NCBI RefSeq assembly: GCF_003688915.1 | Contig: NZ_REFU01000001.1 | Span: 186,001-250,000, forward strand | Length of the DNA: 64,000 bases | Direction: 5' to 3' | Source of the DNA: Rhodococcus sp. SBT000017 | GTDB lineage: Bacteria; Actinomycetota; Actinomycetes; Mycobacteriales; Mycobacteriaceae | In this document: positions 55,820 through 64,000 of the stretch, piece after piece | How positions within the stretch are numbered: position 1 is the first letter of the stretch | Layout of the letters: each line of letters begins with the position of its first letter | The notes under the pieces: generated by a model | What the model saw: the letters and a program-made list of their open reading frames with translations, nothing else | Database searches by the model: none | What the model was told of the DNA's origin: nothing | Position numbers and translations under genes: made by a program

Positions 55820-57250
55820 GTGACCGAACCCGACGCCGCCCTGCCAGTACCTCCGCCGAGCCCGGTCGATCTCGCCGAGCTCGCCCTCGTGGAGGCCGAG
55901 CTCGACAAGCGTTGGCCGGAAACGAAGATCGAGCCGTCGACGGCCCGGATCTCGGCGCTGATGGACCTGCTCGGGTCGCCGCAGAAGGCGTATCCGTCGA
56001 TTCACGTCGCCGGCACCAACGGCAAGACCTCGGTGACCCGCATGATCGATGCGCTCCTCACCGCATTTCACCGGCGGACGGGCCGCACCACCAGCCCGCA
56101 CCTGCAGATGGCGACCGAGCGGATCAGCATCGACGGACGGCCCATCTCGCCGCGGCTCTACGTCGACACCTACAACGAGATCGCTCCGTTCGTGGACATG
56201 ATCGACGCGCAGTCCGAGGCTGCGGGCGGACCCCGAATGAGCAAGTTCGAGGTGGTCACGGCCATGGCGTTCGCTGCCTTCGCCGAGGCCCCGGTCGAGG
56301 TTGCAGTCGTCGAGGTCGGACTCGGTGGGCGTTGGGACGCCACCAACGTCGTCGACGGCGAGGTTGCCGTCATCACCCCGATCGGCCTCGATCACGTCGA
56401 GTTCCTCGGTGACGATCTCGCCGGGATCGCAGGGGAGAAGGCGGGAATCATCAAGAAGACACCGGAATCGCTCGTCCCGCGCGACACCGTCGCGATTCTG
56501 GCGAAGCAGCAACCCGAGGTCTCCGAGGTCCTGCTGCGGGCAGCAGTGCAGGCGGACGCTGCGGTGGCGCGGGCCGGATCGGAGTTCACCGTGCTCGGCA
56601 GGCAGATCGCCGTGGGCGGCCAGCAACTGGAACTGCAGGGACTCGGCGGGGTGTACACCGACGTCTTCCTGCCGTTGCACGGCGAACATCAGGCACACAA
56701 TGCCTCGCTCGCGCTGGCGGCGGTCGAGGCGTTCTTCGGTGCCGGTCCGGATCGCCAACTCGATCAGGACACCGTGCGCGGCGCGTTCGCAACGATCGTC
56801 AATCCGGGTCGGCTCGAGCGGGTGCGCAACGCCCCGACCGTGTTCCTCGACGCCGCGCACAACCCGCACGGGGCAGCAGCGCTCGCCGCCGCCCTCACCG
56901 ACGAATTCGATTTCCGCAAACTCGTCGGCGTCGTCAGCGTGATGGCGGACAAGGACGTCGGAGCAATTCTCGACGCACTGGAACCGGTGTTCGACGACAT
57001 CGTCGTCACCCACAACGGGTCGGCGCGGGCGATGGACGTGGACGCGTTGGCCGACATCGCGGTGGCCAAGTTCGGTGACGAACGCGTCGTGGTGGCGTCG
57101 ACACTGCCCGATGCCCTGGAGACTGCGATCGGGTTGGCCGAGGAAGTCGCCGAGCCGGGGGAGGCCGTGTCCGGTGCCGGAGTCGTGGTGACCGGATCCG
57201 TGGTGACCGTCGGTGCAGCTCGCACTCTGTTCGGAAAGGACCCCGCGTGA
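55820..57250 (+). CDS. folC: Folylpolyglutamate/dihydrofolate synthase
   Basis: A 476-residue ATP-dependent ligase that adds glutamate to folates. P-loop HVAGTNGKTSVTRMIDALL near residues 56-70; then TSPHLQMATERISIDG and VVEVGLGGRWDATNVV. The C-terminal ligase domain has HNPHGAAALAAAL. GTG 55820 directly follows the valS stop, and the 3' end overlaps the next gene (GTGA), so valS-folC-membrane protein form one operon, as in mycobacteria. Confidence 0.95.
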   Translation: MTEPDAALPVPPPSPVDLAELALVEAELDKRWPETKIEPSTARISALMDLLGSPQKAYPSIHVAGTNGKTSVTRMIDALLTAFHRRTGRTTSPHLQMATERISIDGRPISPRLYVDTYNEIAPFVDMIDAQSEAAGGPRMSKFEVVTAMAFAAFAEAPVEVAVVEVGLGGRWDATNVVDGEVAVITPIGLDHVEFLGDDLAGIAGEKAGIIKKTPESLVPRDTVAILAKQQPEVSEVLLRAAVQADAAVARAGSEFTVLGRQIAVGGQQLELQGLGGVYTDVFLPLHGEHQAHNASLALAAVEAFFGAGPDRQLDQDTVRGAFATIVNPGRLERVRNAPTVFLDAAHNPHGAAALAAALTDEFDFRKLVGVVSVMADKDVGAILDALEPVFDDIVVTHNGSARAMDVDALADIAVAKFGDERVVVASTLPDALETAIGLAEEVAEPGEAVSGAGVVVTGSVVTVGAARTLFGKDPA

Positions 57251-57636
57251 GCGAGACAGAGTTCAGACCACCGTTGAACGACCCGTGGAAGGGGTTCCGC
57301 GGTGTCTGTGCAGGAACGTTGGTGCTCGAAGCCATCGTGGTTCTGCTCTCGCTGCCCGTGGTCGCCGTCGTGGGCGGTGGGGCAACGTGGTTTTCCAGCA
57401 TCTACATCGTTCTGCTCGCGGTCGCGATGATCGCAGGCGCCGGCAAGCAGGGTAAGTCCTGGGCGATGAAGTTCAATCTCATTCTGCAGGTGTTCGTTCT
57501 GCTCGGAACGGTGTTCCATCTGTCCATCGGCATCGTCGGCCTGATCTTCATTGCGGTCTGGCTGTATCTGCTGTACCTGCGCCGTGACATCACCGAGCGG
57601 ATCAGACGAGGAATGTTGCCCGGGCAGCGTGACTGA
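57247..57636 (+). CDS. DUF4233-type small membrane protein
   Basis: A 129-residue protein with about four membrane helices: [57 protein letters not shown] and [17 protein letters not shown], ending in a basic tail. It matches the DUF4233 proteins that follow folC in actinobacteria. GTG 57247 overlaps the folC stop by 4 nt. Function unknown. Confidence 0.85.
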   Translation: MSETEFRPPLNDPWKGFRGVCAGTLVLEAIVVLLSLPVVAVVGGGATWFSSIYIVLLAVAMIAGAGKQGKSWAMKFNLILQVFVLLGTVFHLSIGIVGLIFIAVWLYLLYLRRDITERIRRGMLPGQRD

Positions 57637-57657
57637 CAGCGCAAACCCGTCGGTTTC

Positions 57658-57683
57658 GGCGATGCGGCGCGCGCCGCATCGCC
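57658..57683. terminator. Perfect 26-bp palindrome after the valS-folC operon
   Basis: GGCGATGCGGCGC is followed directly by its reverse complement, giving a strong GC-rich hairpin or cruciform. No T-tract follows. It probably ends or attenuates the upstream transcript before ndk. Confidence 0.55.
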
Positions 57684-57706
57684 GTGTTCCACTACTGTCG
57701 TCTTTC

Positions 57707-58120
57707 GTGACCGACCGCACCCTTGTACTGATCAAGCCCGACGGAGTTGCCCGGCGCTACGTAGGAGAGATCCTCGGCCGCGTGGAGAAGAAGGGTCTGA
57801 GCATCGTCGCACTCGAGCTCAAGACCGTCTCCCGCGAATTGGCCTCGGCTCACTACGCGGAGCACGAGAGCAAGCCGTTCTTCCCCGAACTCCTCGAGTT
57901 CATCACGTCCGGACCGGTAGTGGCCGCAGTTCTCGAAGGCCCCCGCGCCATCGCTGCCTTCCGCCAGATCGCAGGCGGCACCGACCCCGTGGCCAAGGCG
58001 GTTCCCGGCACCATCCGCGGTGACCTCGCCCTCGACGGTCAGCAGAACCTGGTTCACGGATCGGATTCCGTGGAATCGGCCGAGCGCGAGATCGCACTCT
58101 GGTTCCCCGGCCTCGCCTGA
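57707..58120 (+). CDS. ndk: Nucleoside diphosphate kinase
   Basis: A 137-residue NDK that transfers the terminal phosphate between NTPs and NDPs. It starts [22 protein letters not shown]; the phosphorylated His is in [17 protein letters not shown] near residue 117. PGTIRGDLA is the second signature. GTG 57707 is used; a TACTGT hexamer at 57693-57698 would give an almost leaderless transcript. The long upstream open frame is not coding. Followed by the 504-bp rne leader. Confidence 0.95.
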   Translation: MTDRTLVLIKPDGVARRYVGEILGRVEKKGLSIVALELKTVSRELASAHYAEHESKPFFPELLEFITSGPVVAAVLEGPRAIAAFRQIAGGTDPVAKAVPGTIRGDLALDGQQNLVHGSDSVESAEREIALWFPGLA

Positions 58121-58624
58121 CCGTTCCGCCTTCGACAGAAAAAGCAACGTTCGCGTAGCCACGTCGCAACCGCTCGGGACCCGATCGGTGCGGCGTGGCG
58201 AGTACGCATCACAGCGTGTGGGATACTCGACAACAGATCGACTCCACTGCACCAGTACGTACAGGTTTCACGCTCCACCCGAAGCCCAGGCTTCACGGAA
58301 GTTCGCTAGACCGGTGTGATGGATTCGATCGGATGACTTGTCGTCTATCCGCTGCCCGTCATCGCAGATGCTCGAACGAGAGACAGGCTCGTTCGCGTTC
58401 TTGCTTGATGATCAGGCGCTCGGATCGCCGGTACACCACCATCCAGCCAGGCACTGCACACGCTGTCGTCGACCACCGAGAACTACGAAGTGGTCATCGG
58501 CTCGGGTGCGGAGCGAGACCGAACAGCTGACGTCCAACCCGACGTGAGTACACAAGGATTGCCCTCGCGTGGCCGCGTCACACCCGAAGTCGGATGGACG
58601 CGCCCGGGGGCCCGAGGAGACTAC
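58121..58624 (+). other. Long gene-free leader upstream of rne
   Basis: There is no credible gene in these 504 bp; frames crossing it have no recognisable homology. A GATACT hexamer near 58221 is a possible -10. An 8-bp perfect stem-loop lies at 58373-58395 and GAGGAG at 58614-58619 is the rne ribosome binding site. Long structured leaders allow RNase E to control its own mRNA in other bacteria, so autoregulation is likely but inferred. Confidence 0.5.
58373..58395 (+). other. Stem-loop in the rne leader
   Basis: CGAACGAG pairs with CTCGTTCG across a 7-nt loop and is followed by a modest T-rich stretch (GTTCTTGCTT). It may be the ndk terminator or a control element of rne. Confidence 0.45.
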
Positions 58625-61600
58625 GTGGCCGATCAAAGCCCGCCCGAAGATGTACAGAACGAAAACGCAGGACGTACGGAGCCCCCCGGCCCGGTGTCGT
58701 CTGTGGAAACCGACGCGGTGTCGTCAGCGCAACCCGACACCATCGAGCTGCCGACCAGGCTGCGCGTTCACGCATTGGCCAAGATCCTGGGCGTCACCAG
58801 CAAGCAGCTGCTCGTCACCCTCGGTGAGCTCGGCATCGAAGCGCGCAGTGCTCAGTCGAGCCTGAGCCGTGACGTTGCGGAGTCCGTTCGCGATTCGGTC
58901 AACGCCCCCGCAGCGCCGACAACCGATTCCTCGACTGCCGAGCCGACTCCGGTGCCTGCCCCCGAAGAGCCCGCAGGCGAGGTTCCGTGGTCCGAGCCGC
59001 AGCTGTTCACCAGTGCACCTGCACCGGAGCCGAAGGTTGCCGAGCCCGCGGCAACGACCGACCAGCCCACTGCGACGACCTTCGCCACCCCTCTGTTTCT
59101 GCAGCCCGCCGCCGTCGATGCGCCGGCGACGGAATCGACGGAGTCACCGGCCGAGCCCCCGGCTCGGCGTCGCCGCAGCCGCAAGGCCGCGCTCAAGGAC
59201 GACGTGGCGAACACCGAGAGCAGCGCTGACACCGACAGTGGTGAGTCCGCAGTGACGCCGGAGACCGGTGCACCCGAGATCCCTGCCGTCTCGACCGACC
59301 GGTCCTCGTCTTCCGAGGCCGACGAGCCGGCCAACGCCGAGAGCTCGACCGACGGTGACGGCGACGACGATCAGTCTCAGCCTCGACGCCGTCGGCGCGG
59401 CCGTCGTGGTCGCGGACGTGGTCGCGGTGAGCAGTCCTCGGACGAGTCGACCGACGAGAACTCGGACGACGATTCCGACGGCGACACCGAGACCGCCGAT
59501 TCGACCGACGCGGAGTCGACCGACGCCGACTCGGACGAGTCCTCGGCAAGCGACGGGCAGCAGTCGAACTCGGGACGACGCTCGCGTCGATCACGCACTC
59601 GCAGTCGTACCTCGGACCGGCAGAACTCCGATGCAACCGACTCATCCGACGACACGCGCACCGCAGACTCCTCGGCCGAGGACGGCGACGACGAGTCCGA
59701 TTCGGGTGCTCAGGACAACTACGACGACTCCGACAACGGCGGTTCGGACGGGGACGGCTCCAGCAGCCGCCGTCGTCGTCGCCGTCGCAGGCGCAAGACC
59801 GGAGCGGAGGCCGCGGCCGAGGGCGCGTCGTCCGAGGACGATCCGCCCAACACGGTCGTGCACGAGCGTGAGCCGCGCAACAAGAGTCGGGCACCGCGGG
59901 ACGAGGTCCAGGGAATCACGGGCTCGACGCGTCTCGAGGCCAAGCGTCAGCGCCGCCGCGACGGGCGCGATGCCGGCCGTCGTCGTCCGCCGATCCTCAC
60001 CGAGTCCGAGTTCCTGGCGCGCCGCGAATCGGTCGACCGTGTCATGGTCGTGCGCGAGAAGGCGACACCGGATCACCCGCTGACCACACAGGTTGCCGTG
60101 CTCGAAGACGGTGTGCTCGTCGAGCACTTCGTCACCAGCAGTGCCACCGCGTCGATGGTCGGCAACGTCTACCTGGGCCGCGTACAGAACGTGCTGCCCA
60201 GCATGGAAGCAGCCTTCATCGACATCGGCCGTGGCCGCAACGGTGTGCTGTACGCAGGCGAGGTCAATTGGGACGCTGCGGGACTGGGCGGAAACTCACG
60301 GAAGATCGAGCAGGCTCTCAAGCCGGGCGATCAGGTTCTCGTCCAGGTCAGCAAGGATCCCGTCGGACACAAGGGTGCCCGCCTGACGACGCAGCTGTCG
60401 CTCGCGGGTCGCTTCCTCGTCTACGTGCCCGGCGGCAGTTCCACCGGCATCAGCCGCAAGCTGCCCGATACCGAGCGCAAGCGGCTCAAGGAAATCCTCC
60501 GCGACATCGTGCCGCCCGAGGCGGGCGTCATCATCCGCACCGCAGCGGAGGGCGTCAGCGAAGAAGAGCTCGCACGGGACGTGACTCGACTGCAGGCGCA
60601 GTGGGCCAGCATCGAAGAGCGCTCGGCCAACGCCGAAACCGGCAAGGGCGTGCAACCGCAGACGCTGTACGAAGAGCCCGACATGCTCGTCAAGGTCATC
60701 CGTGACCTGTTCAACGAGGACTTCTCCAAGCTGGTCATCGAGGGCGACAAGGCGTGGACGACGACGTCCAACTACGTCGAGACCGTGGCCCCGGACATGA
60801 TGGAGCGGCTGCACCGATACGAGGCCGATGGCAGTTCTGTCGACGTCTTCGCCGCGCACCGCATCGACGAGCAGCTGGCCAAGGCCCTCGATCGCAAGGT
60901 CTGGCTGCCTTCCGGCGGCACCCTGGTGATCGATCGCACCGAGGCGATGACCGTTGTCGACGTCAACACCGGCAAGTTCACCGGTTCGGGTGGCAACCTC
61001 GAAGAGACGGTCACCCGCAACAACATCGAGGCGGCCGAGGAAGTCGTTCGCCAGATGCGTCTGCGTGACATCGGCGGCATGATCGTCGTCGACTTCATCG
61101 ACATGGTGCTCGAGTCCAATCGCGATCTCGTACTGCGGCGCCTGACCGAGTCTCTCGGACGCGACCGGACTCGCCATCAGGTTTCCGAGGTGACCTCGCT
61201 CGGGCTGGTGCAGATGACCCGCAAGAAGCTCGGTACGGGGCTCGTCGAGGCGTTCTCCACCACGTGCGAGCACTGCCAGGGTCGCGGCATCGTCGTGCAC
61301 CCGTTCCCCATCGACGCCAAGCCGGACAACGACGGCGGTCGGTCGAACTCGTCGCGGTCCGAATCCGGCAACTCGGGAACGAGCAGCAGGCGTCGACGTG
61401 GCAAGGACAACAAGGCCGACGGCAACGATCGCTCGGATGGCAACGACCGGGCCTCCTCGAACGCGCAGGCAGACGGTCACGATCACCCCGTGGTCGATCC
61501 GTCGATCAAGCGGGCGCATCCGGTGGCACTGGCCATGGCGGCGCATCACGACGACGTGGTGGCCGACGTCAGCCCCGCCGATGTCGAGCCACAGGCACCG

Positions 61601-62056
61601 GCCGAAGCTCCCGGCGGCGACGCAGTGGTGACCGTGGTCTCCGCCGACGACGTGGACGTCGCGGCCGCTACGGTGGCCGACGCCGAGACCGACGTCACGG
61701 CAGCCGACTCGGCCACCGAGACTTCGGCCACCGAGGCTCCGGCCGACGAGCCTGCTGCCGAGCCGTCCGTTCCGGTGGCACCTAAGGCTCGACGCGGACG
61801 GCGGGTGGCCCGCAAGGCTGCCGCGCCGACCGGCACAGCGCCCGACGCGGGCATGGTCATCGTCGTACCCGCGACGGACGACTCGGTGGACGCCACGTCC
61901 TCCGACCAGGCCGGGACGGCACCCGACGAGGCGTCGACACCGCTCACCGCGGCGGCCGAGCAGCCCGTGGAGCCGGTCGAGGTGCCTGCGGCACGTCCTC
62001 GCAGACGGCGCGCGGCAGCGCGGCCTGCAGGTCCTCCGGTGGACATCGATGCCTAG
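58625..62056 (+). CDS. rne: Ribonuclease E/G with N-terminal IF2-like domain
   Basis: A 1143-residue endoribonuclease central to mRNA decay and rRNA/tRNA processing. Residues about 42-85 form an IF2-N-like helical domain (LRVHALAKILGVTSKQLLVTLGELG). A long Ser/Asp/Glu-rich, disordered segment with Arg-rich clusters follows (about 95-440). The S1 domain is near 510 (AAFIDIGRGRNGVLYAGEV). Catalytic Asp residues are in VVDVNTGKFTG near 778 and VVDFIDM near 821; the zinc-link CEHC is near 880. The C-terminal 260 residues are again disordered with Arg patches. GTG 58625 has GAGGAG 5 nt upstream. Confidence 0.94.
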   Translation: MADQSPPEDVQNENAGRTEPPGPVSSVETDAVSSAQPDTIELPTRLRVHALAKILGVTSKQLLVTLGELGIEARSAQSSLSRDVAESVRDSVNAPAAPTTDSSTAEPTPVPAPEEPAGEVPWSEPQLFTSAPAPEPKVAEPAATTDQPTATTFATPLFLQPAAVDAPATESTESPAEPPARRRRSRKAALKDDVANTESSADTDSGESAVTPETGAPEIPAVSTDRSSSSEADEPANAESSTDGDGDDDQSQPRRRRRGRRGRGRGRGEQSSDESTDENSDDDSDGDTETADSTDAESTDADSDESSASDGQQSNSGRRSRRSRTRSRTSDRQNSDATDSSDDTRTADSSAEDGDDESDSGAQDNYDDSDNGGSDGDGSSSRRRRRRRRRKTGAEAAAEGASSEDDPPNTVVHEREPRNKSRAPRDEVQGITGSTRLEAKRQRRRDGRDAGRRRPPILTESEFLARRESVDRVMVVREKATPDHPLTTQVAVLEDGVLVEHFVTSSATASMVGNVYLGRVQNVLPSMEAAFIDIGRGRNGVLYAGEVNWDAAGLGGNSRKIEQALKPGDQVLVQVSKDPVGHKGARLTTQLSLAGRFLVYVPGGSSTGISRKLPDTERKRLKEILRDIVPPEAGVIIRTAAEGVSEEELARDVTRLQAQWASIEERSANAETGKGVQPQTLYEEPDMLVKVIRDLFNEDFSKLVIEGDKAWTTTSNYVETVAPDMMERLHRYEADGSSVDVFAAHRIDEQLAKALDRKVWLPSGGTLVIDRTEAMTVVDVNTGKFTGSGGNLEETVTRNNIEAAEEVVRQMRLRDIGGMIVVDFIDMVLESNRDLVLRRLTESLGRDRTRHQVSEVTSLGLVQMTRKKLGTGLVEAFSTTCEHCQGRGIVVHPFPIDAKPDNDGGRSNSSRSESGNSGTSSRRRRGKDNKADGNDRSDGNDRASSNAQADGHDHPVVDPSIKRAHPVALAMAAHHDDVVADVSPADVEPQAPAEAPGGDAVVTVVSADDVDVAAATVADAETDVTAADSATETSATEAPADEPAAEPSVPVAPKARRGRRVARKAAAPTGTAPDAGMVIVVPATDDSVDATSSDQAGTAPDEASTPLTAAAEQPVEPVEVPAARPRRRRAAARPAGPPVDIDA

Positions 62057-62070
62057 TGGGACAGGGCAGT

Positions 62071-62100
62071 TTGACCCTGGCCGTCTCCCTGCCGTAACCT
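62071..62100 (+). promoter_or_regulatory. Promoter of rplU-rpmA
   Basis: TTGACC (62071-62076), 18-bp spacer, TAACCT (62095-62100). It begins 14 bp after the rne stop and implies a leader of about 185 nt before rplU. Confidence 0.6.
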
Positions 62101-62291
62101 TGATAAGTCGCTCCCGGTGACACCGTTCTGCTGTGCCGTAGTGGCCCTGTAGGAAACAACGGTTCTCGAGCGGGCCGAGATGATCATCATCCCGGCCGGC
62201 CGATAGGGAGCAAGCAAACACGTTTTACCAGACCAGTCGTGTTGCCATGCGCAACGCGAGCAAGTTCGAAGAAGCAAGGGGTAGCCCTCCG

Positions 62292-62603
62292 ATGGCAACG
62301 TACGCGATCGTCAAGACCGGCGGAAAGCAGTACAAGGTCGCTGTTGGTGACCTCGTCAAGGTCGAGAAGATCGAGGGAGCGCCCGGCACTGCTGTCTCGC
62401 TTGCTCCGGTCCTCGTCGTAGACGGATCCGACCTGACCACAGATGCAGACAAGCTGGCGAAGATCTCGGTCGCCGGTGAGATCGTCGAGCACACCAAGGG
62501 CCCGAAGATCCGCATCCACAAGTTCAAGAACAAGACCGGATACCACAAGCGTCAGGGACATAGGCAGAAGCTCACTGTCCTCAAGGTCACCGGCATCAAG
62601 TAA
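62292..62603 (+). CDS. rplU: 50S ribosomal protein L21
   Basis: A 103-residue L21: [20 protein letters not shown] at the start and the signature [21 protein letters not shown] near the end. ATG 62292 has AAGGGG about 9 nt upstream; an upstream in-frame ATG at 62247 would add 15 residues absent from the family. In an operon with rpmA, 59 bp downstream. Confidence 0.96.
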   Translation: MATYAIVKTGGKQYKVAVGDLVKVEKIEGAPGTAVSLAPVLVVDGSDLTTDADKLAKISVAGEIVEHTKGPKIRIHKFKNKTGYHKRQGHRQKLTVLKVTGIK

Positions 62604-62662
62604 CCAGGTCTCTCCGGACCCGCGTTCTCCCAAGCTGATTCACCCCGAGGAGGGTATGCAAC

Positions 62663-62926
62663 ATGGCACATAAGAAGGGTGCATCAAGCTCCCGTAACGG
62701 TCGCGACTCGAACGCTCAGCGCCTCGGCGTCAAGCGTTTCGGCGGCCAGACCGTAGGCGCAGGCGAGATCCTGGTTCGTCAGCGCGGCACGCACTTCCAC
62801 CCCGGCGTCAACGTCGGCCGTGGCGGCGACGACACCCTGTTCGCACTCGCCCCGGGCGCAGTCGAATTCGGTGCCAAGCGCGGTCGCAAGACCGTGAACA
62901 TCGTTCCGGTCGCTGTAGAGGCCTAG
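62663..62926 (+). CDS. rpmA: 50S ribosomal protein L27
   Basis: An 87-residue L27: [20 protein letters not shown], then [31 protein letters not shown]. The N-terminus begins directly with the mature AHKKG sequence and has no cleavable extension. ATG 62663 is preceded by GAGGAGGG. Ends before a strong terminator. Confidence 0.97.
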   Translation: MAHKKGASSSRNGRDSNAQRLGVKRFGGQTVGAGEILVRQRGTHFHPGVNVGRGGDDTLFALAPGAVEFGAKRGRKTVNIVPVAVEA

Positions 62927-63012
62927 TCCTTCTGCAGCGCTGGCGCTCACAATGGCCGACGCGACCGGGCAACTGCTCGAGTCGACCATCCACGGCGTAC
63001 GTTCACAGCTCC

Positions 63013-63063
63013 CGATAGGGGCGGACCAGGGTCATGAGACCGGTCCGCCCCTATCGCTTTTTT
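63013..63063 (+). terminator. Rho-independent terminator after rpmA
   Basis: A perfect 15-bp stem (63013-63027 and 63042-63056) with a 14-nt loop is followed by a run of six T at 63058-63063. It separates rplU-rpmA from obg. Confidence 0.93.
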
Positions 63064-63101
63064 CTCCCGATTTTTCTTTCACGAAAGGATCGAAGACAGC
63101 T

Positions 63102-64000
63102 ATGTCACGATTCATCGACCGCGTGGTGCTGCACGTCAGCGCCGGCAAAGGTGGCAACGGCTGCTCTTCGGTTCACCGCGAAAAGTTCAAGCCTCTCGGT
63201 GGCCCCGACGGTGGTAACGGAGGACAGGGCGGCGGAGTCGTCTTCGTCGTCGACAGCAACGTGCACACCTTGCTCGACTTCCACTTCTCCAGCCATGCCA
63301 AGGCAGGCAACGGAACTCAGGGCATGGGTGGCAACCGCGAAGGTGCCAACGGCGAGGACCTGATTCTCAAGGTTCCCGACGGCACCGTCGTGCTCGACAA
63401 GAAGGGCAACGTGCTCGCCGACATGATCGGCGAGGGAACACGTTTCGACGCCGCTCCGGGCGGCCGCGGTGGTCTCGGCAACGCAGCTCTCGCATCGAAG
63501 GCTCGGCGGGCACCCGGATTCGCACTGCTCGGCGAAGAGGGCATCGAACGCGAACTCGTCCTCGAACTGAAGTCCGTCGCCGATGTGGGCCTCGTCGGAT
63601 TTCCGTCGGCCGGTAAGTCGTCGCTGGTCTCGGTGCTGTCCGCAGCGAAGCCGAAGATCGCCGATTACCCCTTCACCACACTGGTGCCCAACCTCGGAGT
63701 GGTCTCCAGCGGCGACACCACCTTCACCGTCGCCGACGTTCCCGGGTTGATCCCCGGAGCGAGCCAGGGCCGAGGTCTCGGGCTCGACTTCCTGCGTCAC
63801 CTCGAACGCTGTGCCGTTCTCGCACACGTCGTCGACTGCGCCACACTGGATCCCGGCCGCGATCCGATCTCCGACGTCGATGCCCTCGAAGCCGAATTGG
63901 CTGCGTACAAGCCGGCCTTGTCCGGAGATGCCAGCCTCGGCGATCTGGCCGATCGGCCCCGCATCGTGGTGTTGAACAAGGCCGACATTCCGGAGGGAGC
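63102..64000 (+). CDS. obg: GTPase Obg/CgtA, 3'-truncated by window edge
   Basis: The first 299 codons of an Obg GTPase, which acts in late 50S assembly and stress control. The glycine-rich N-terminal Obg fold is present ([47 protein letters not shown]). The G domain shows G1 GFPSAGKSS near residue 166, switch [18 protein letters not shown] near 213 and G4 NKAD at the window edge. ATG 63102 is preceded by AAAGGA at 63085-63090. The C-terminal domain lies beyond the window. Confidence 0.95.
   Translation, partial: MSRFIDRVVLHVSAGKGGNGCSSVHREKFKPLGGPDGGNGGQGGGVVFVVDSNVHTLLDFHFSSHAKAGNGTQGMGGNREGANGEDLILKVPDGTVVLDKKGNVLADMIGEGTRFDAAPGGRGGLGNAALASKARRAPGFALLGEEGIERELVLELKSVADVGLVGFPSAGKSSLVSVLSAAKPKIADYPFTTLVPNLGVVSSGDTTFTVADVPGLIPGASQGRGLGLDFLRHLERCAVLAHVVDCATLDPGRDPISDVDALEAELAAYKPALSGDASLGDLADRPRIVVLNKADIPEG

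Noticed and set aside
53717..57013. A 1098-codon open frame antisense to valS-folC
   Set aside because: Long antisense frames are common in high-GC DNA, and this one crosses two well-supported genes with no domain of its own.

Overview
The window is high-GC actinobacterial chromosome, most likely a Rhodococcus or close relative (Rhodococcoides/Nocardiaceae). This rests on gene content: a mycothiol-type CPWC oxidoreductase, the giant 180-kDa-class NAD-glutamate dehydrogenase, a fused PcaD-PcaC enzyme, paired clpP1-clpP2, an rsbW-sigF pair, many GTG starts and very tight gene packing. The order ssb-ettA-thioesterase-gdh-thioesterase, aglA, glbO, HNH, DUF5130-like, pepN, CPWC protein, rpiB, nei, tig, clpP1, clpP2, clpX and later valS, folC, ndk, rne, rplU, rpmA, obg parallels the Mycobacterium tuberculosis Rv2478c-Rv2440c stretch as I remember it. 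The backbone is therefore conserved and the interruptions stand out.

Layout. 0-6 kb: end of an XdhC-family gene, a fused CopD/CtaG copper-cytochrome oxidase assembly membrane protein, a MarR regulator with a perfect palindromic operator in front of a divergent ABC exporter, and a YigZ/IMPACT protein. 6-23.7 kb: the conserved block from a second SSB (two DnaA-box-like sites upstream) through EttA, a thioesterase gene broken by a frameshift, NAD-GDH, a second thioesterase, a GH13 glucosidase, a cupin, truncated haemoglobin, MscS channel, HNH protein, two small conserved proteins, aminopeptidase N and a CPWC thiol oxidoreductase. 23.7-25.6 kb: an IS1182-like insertion sequence that landed in what appears to have been a 5-bp gap between two convergent stop codons. 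25.6-33.3 kb: DUF429 protein, RpiB, Nei, a glycine-rich membrane protein, divergent tRNA-Gly(TCC) and tRNA-Pro(TGG), trigger factor and the ClpP1-ClpP2-ClpX protease.

33.3-46.7 kb is an accessory catabolic island between clpX and the valS block. One half, with a TetR regulator, encodes an MBL-fold hydrolase, an MHS-type importer, a QsuD-like NAD-dependent shikimate/quinate dehydrogenase and a QsuB-like 3-dehydroshikimate dehydratase fused to an HPPD-like domain. The other half is the complete beta-ketoadipate pathway: pcaH-G-B-L-R-F on the minus strand divergent from pcaI-J. Together they can convert shikimate to protocatechuate and on to succinyl-CoA and acetyl-CoA. A 19-bp motif occurs, in opposite orientations, over the -10 region of both promoters of the TetR half, which predicts one shared operator.

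46.7-51.1 kb holds fdhD, malQ and an rsbW-sigF operon with a SigF-like promoter. 51.1-64 kb holds an S9 peptidase, valS, folC, a small membrane protein, ndk, a 504-bp gene-free leader, an RNase E/G with an IF2-N-like domain, rplU, rpmA and the 5' part of obg, which runs off the window.

No CRISPR array, prophage, rRNA or typical defence system was seen. The most novel material is the TetR-governed shikimate unit with its unexplained MBL hydrolase.
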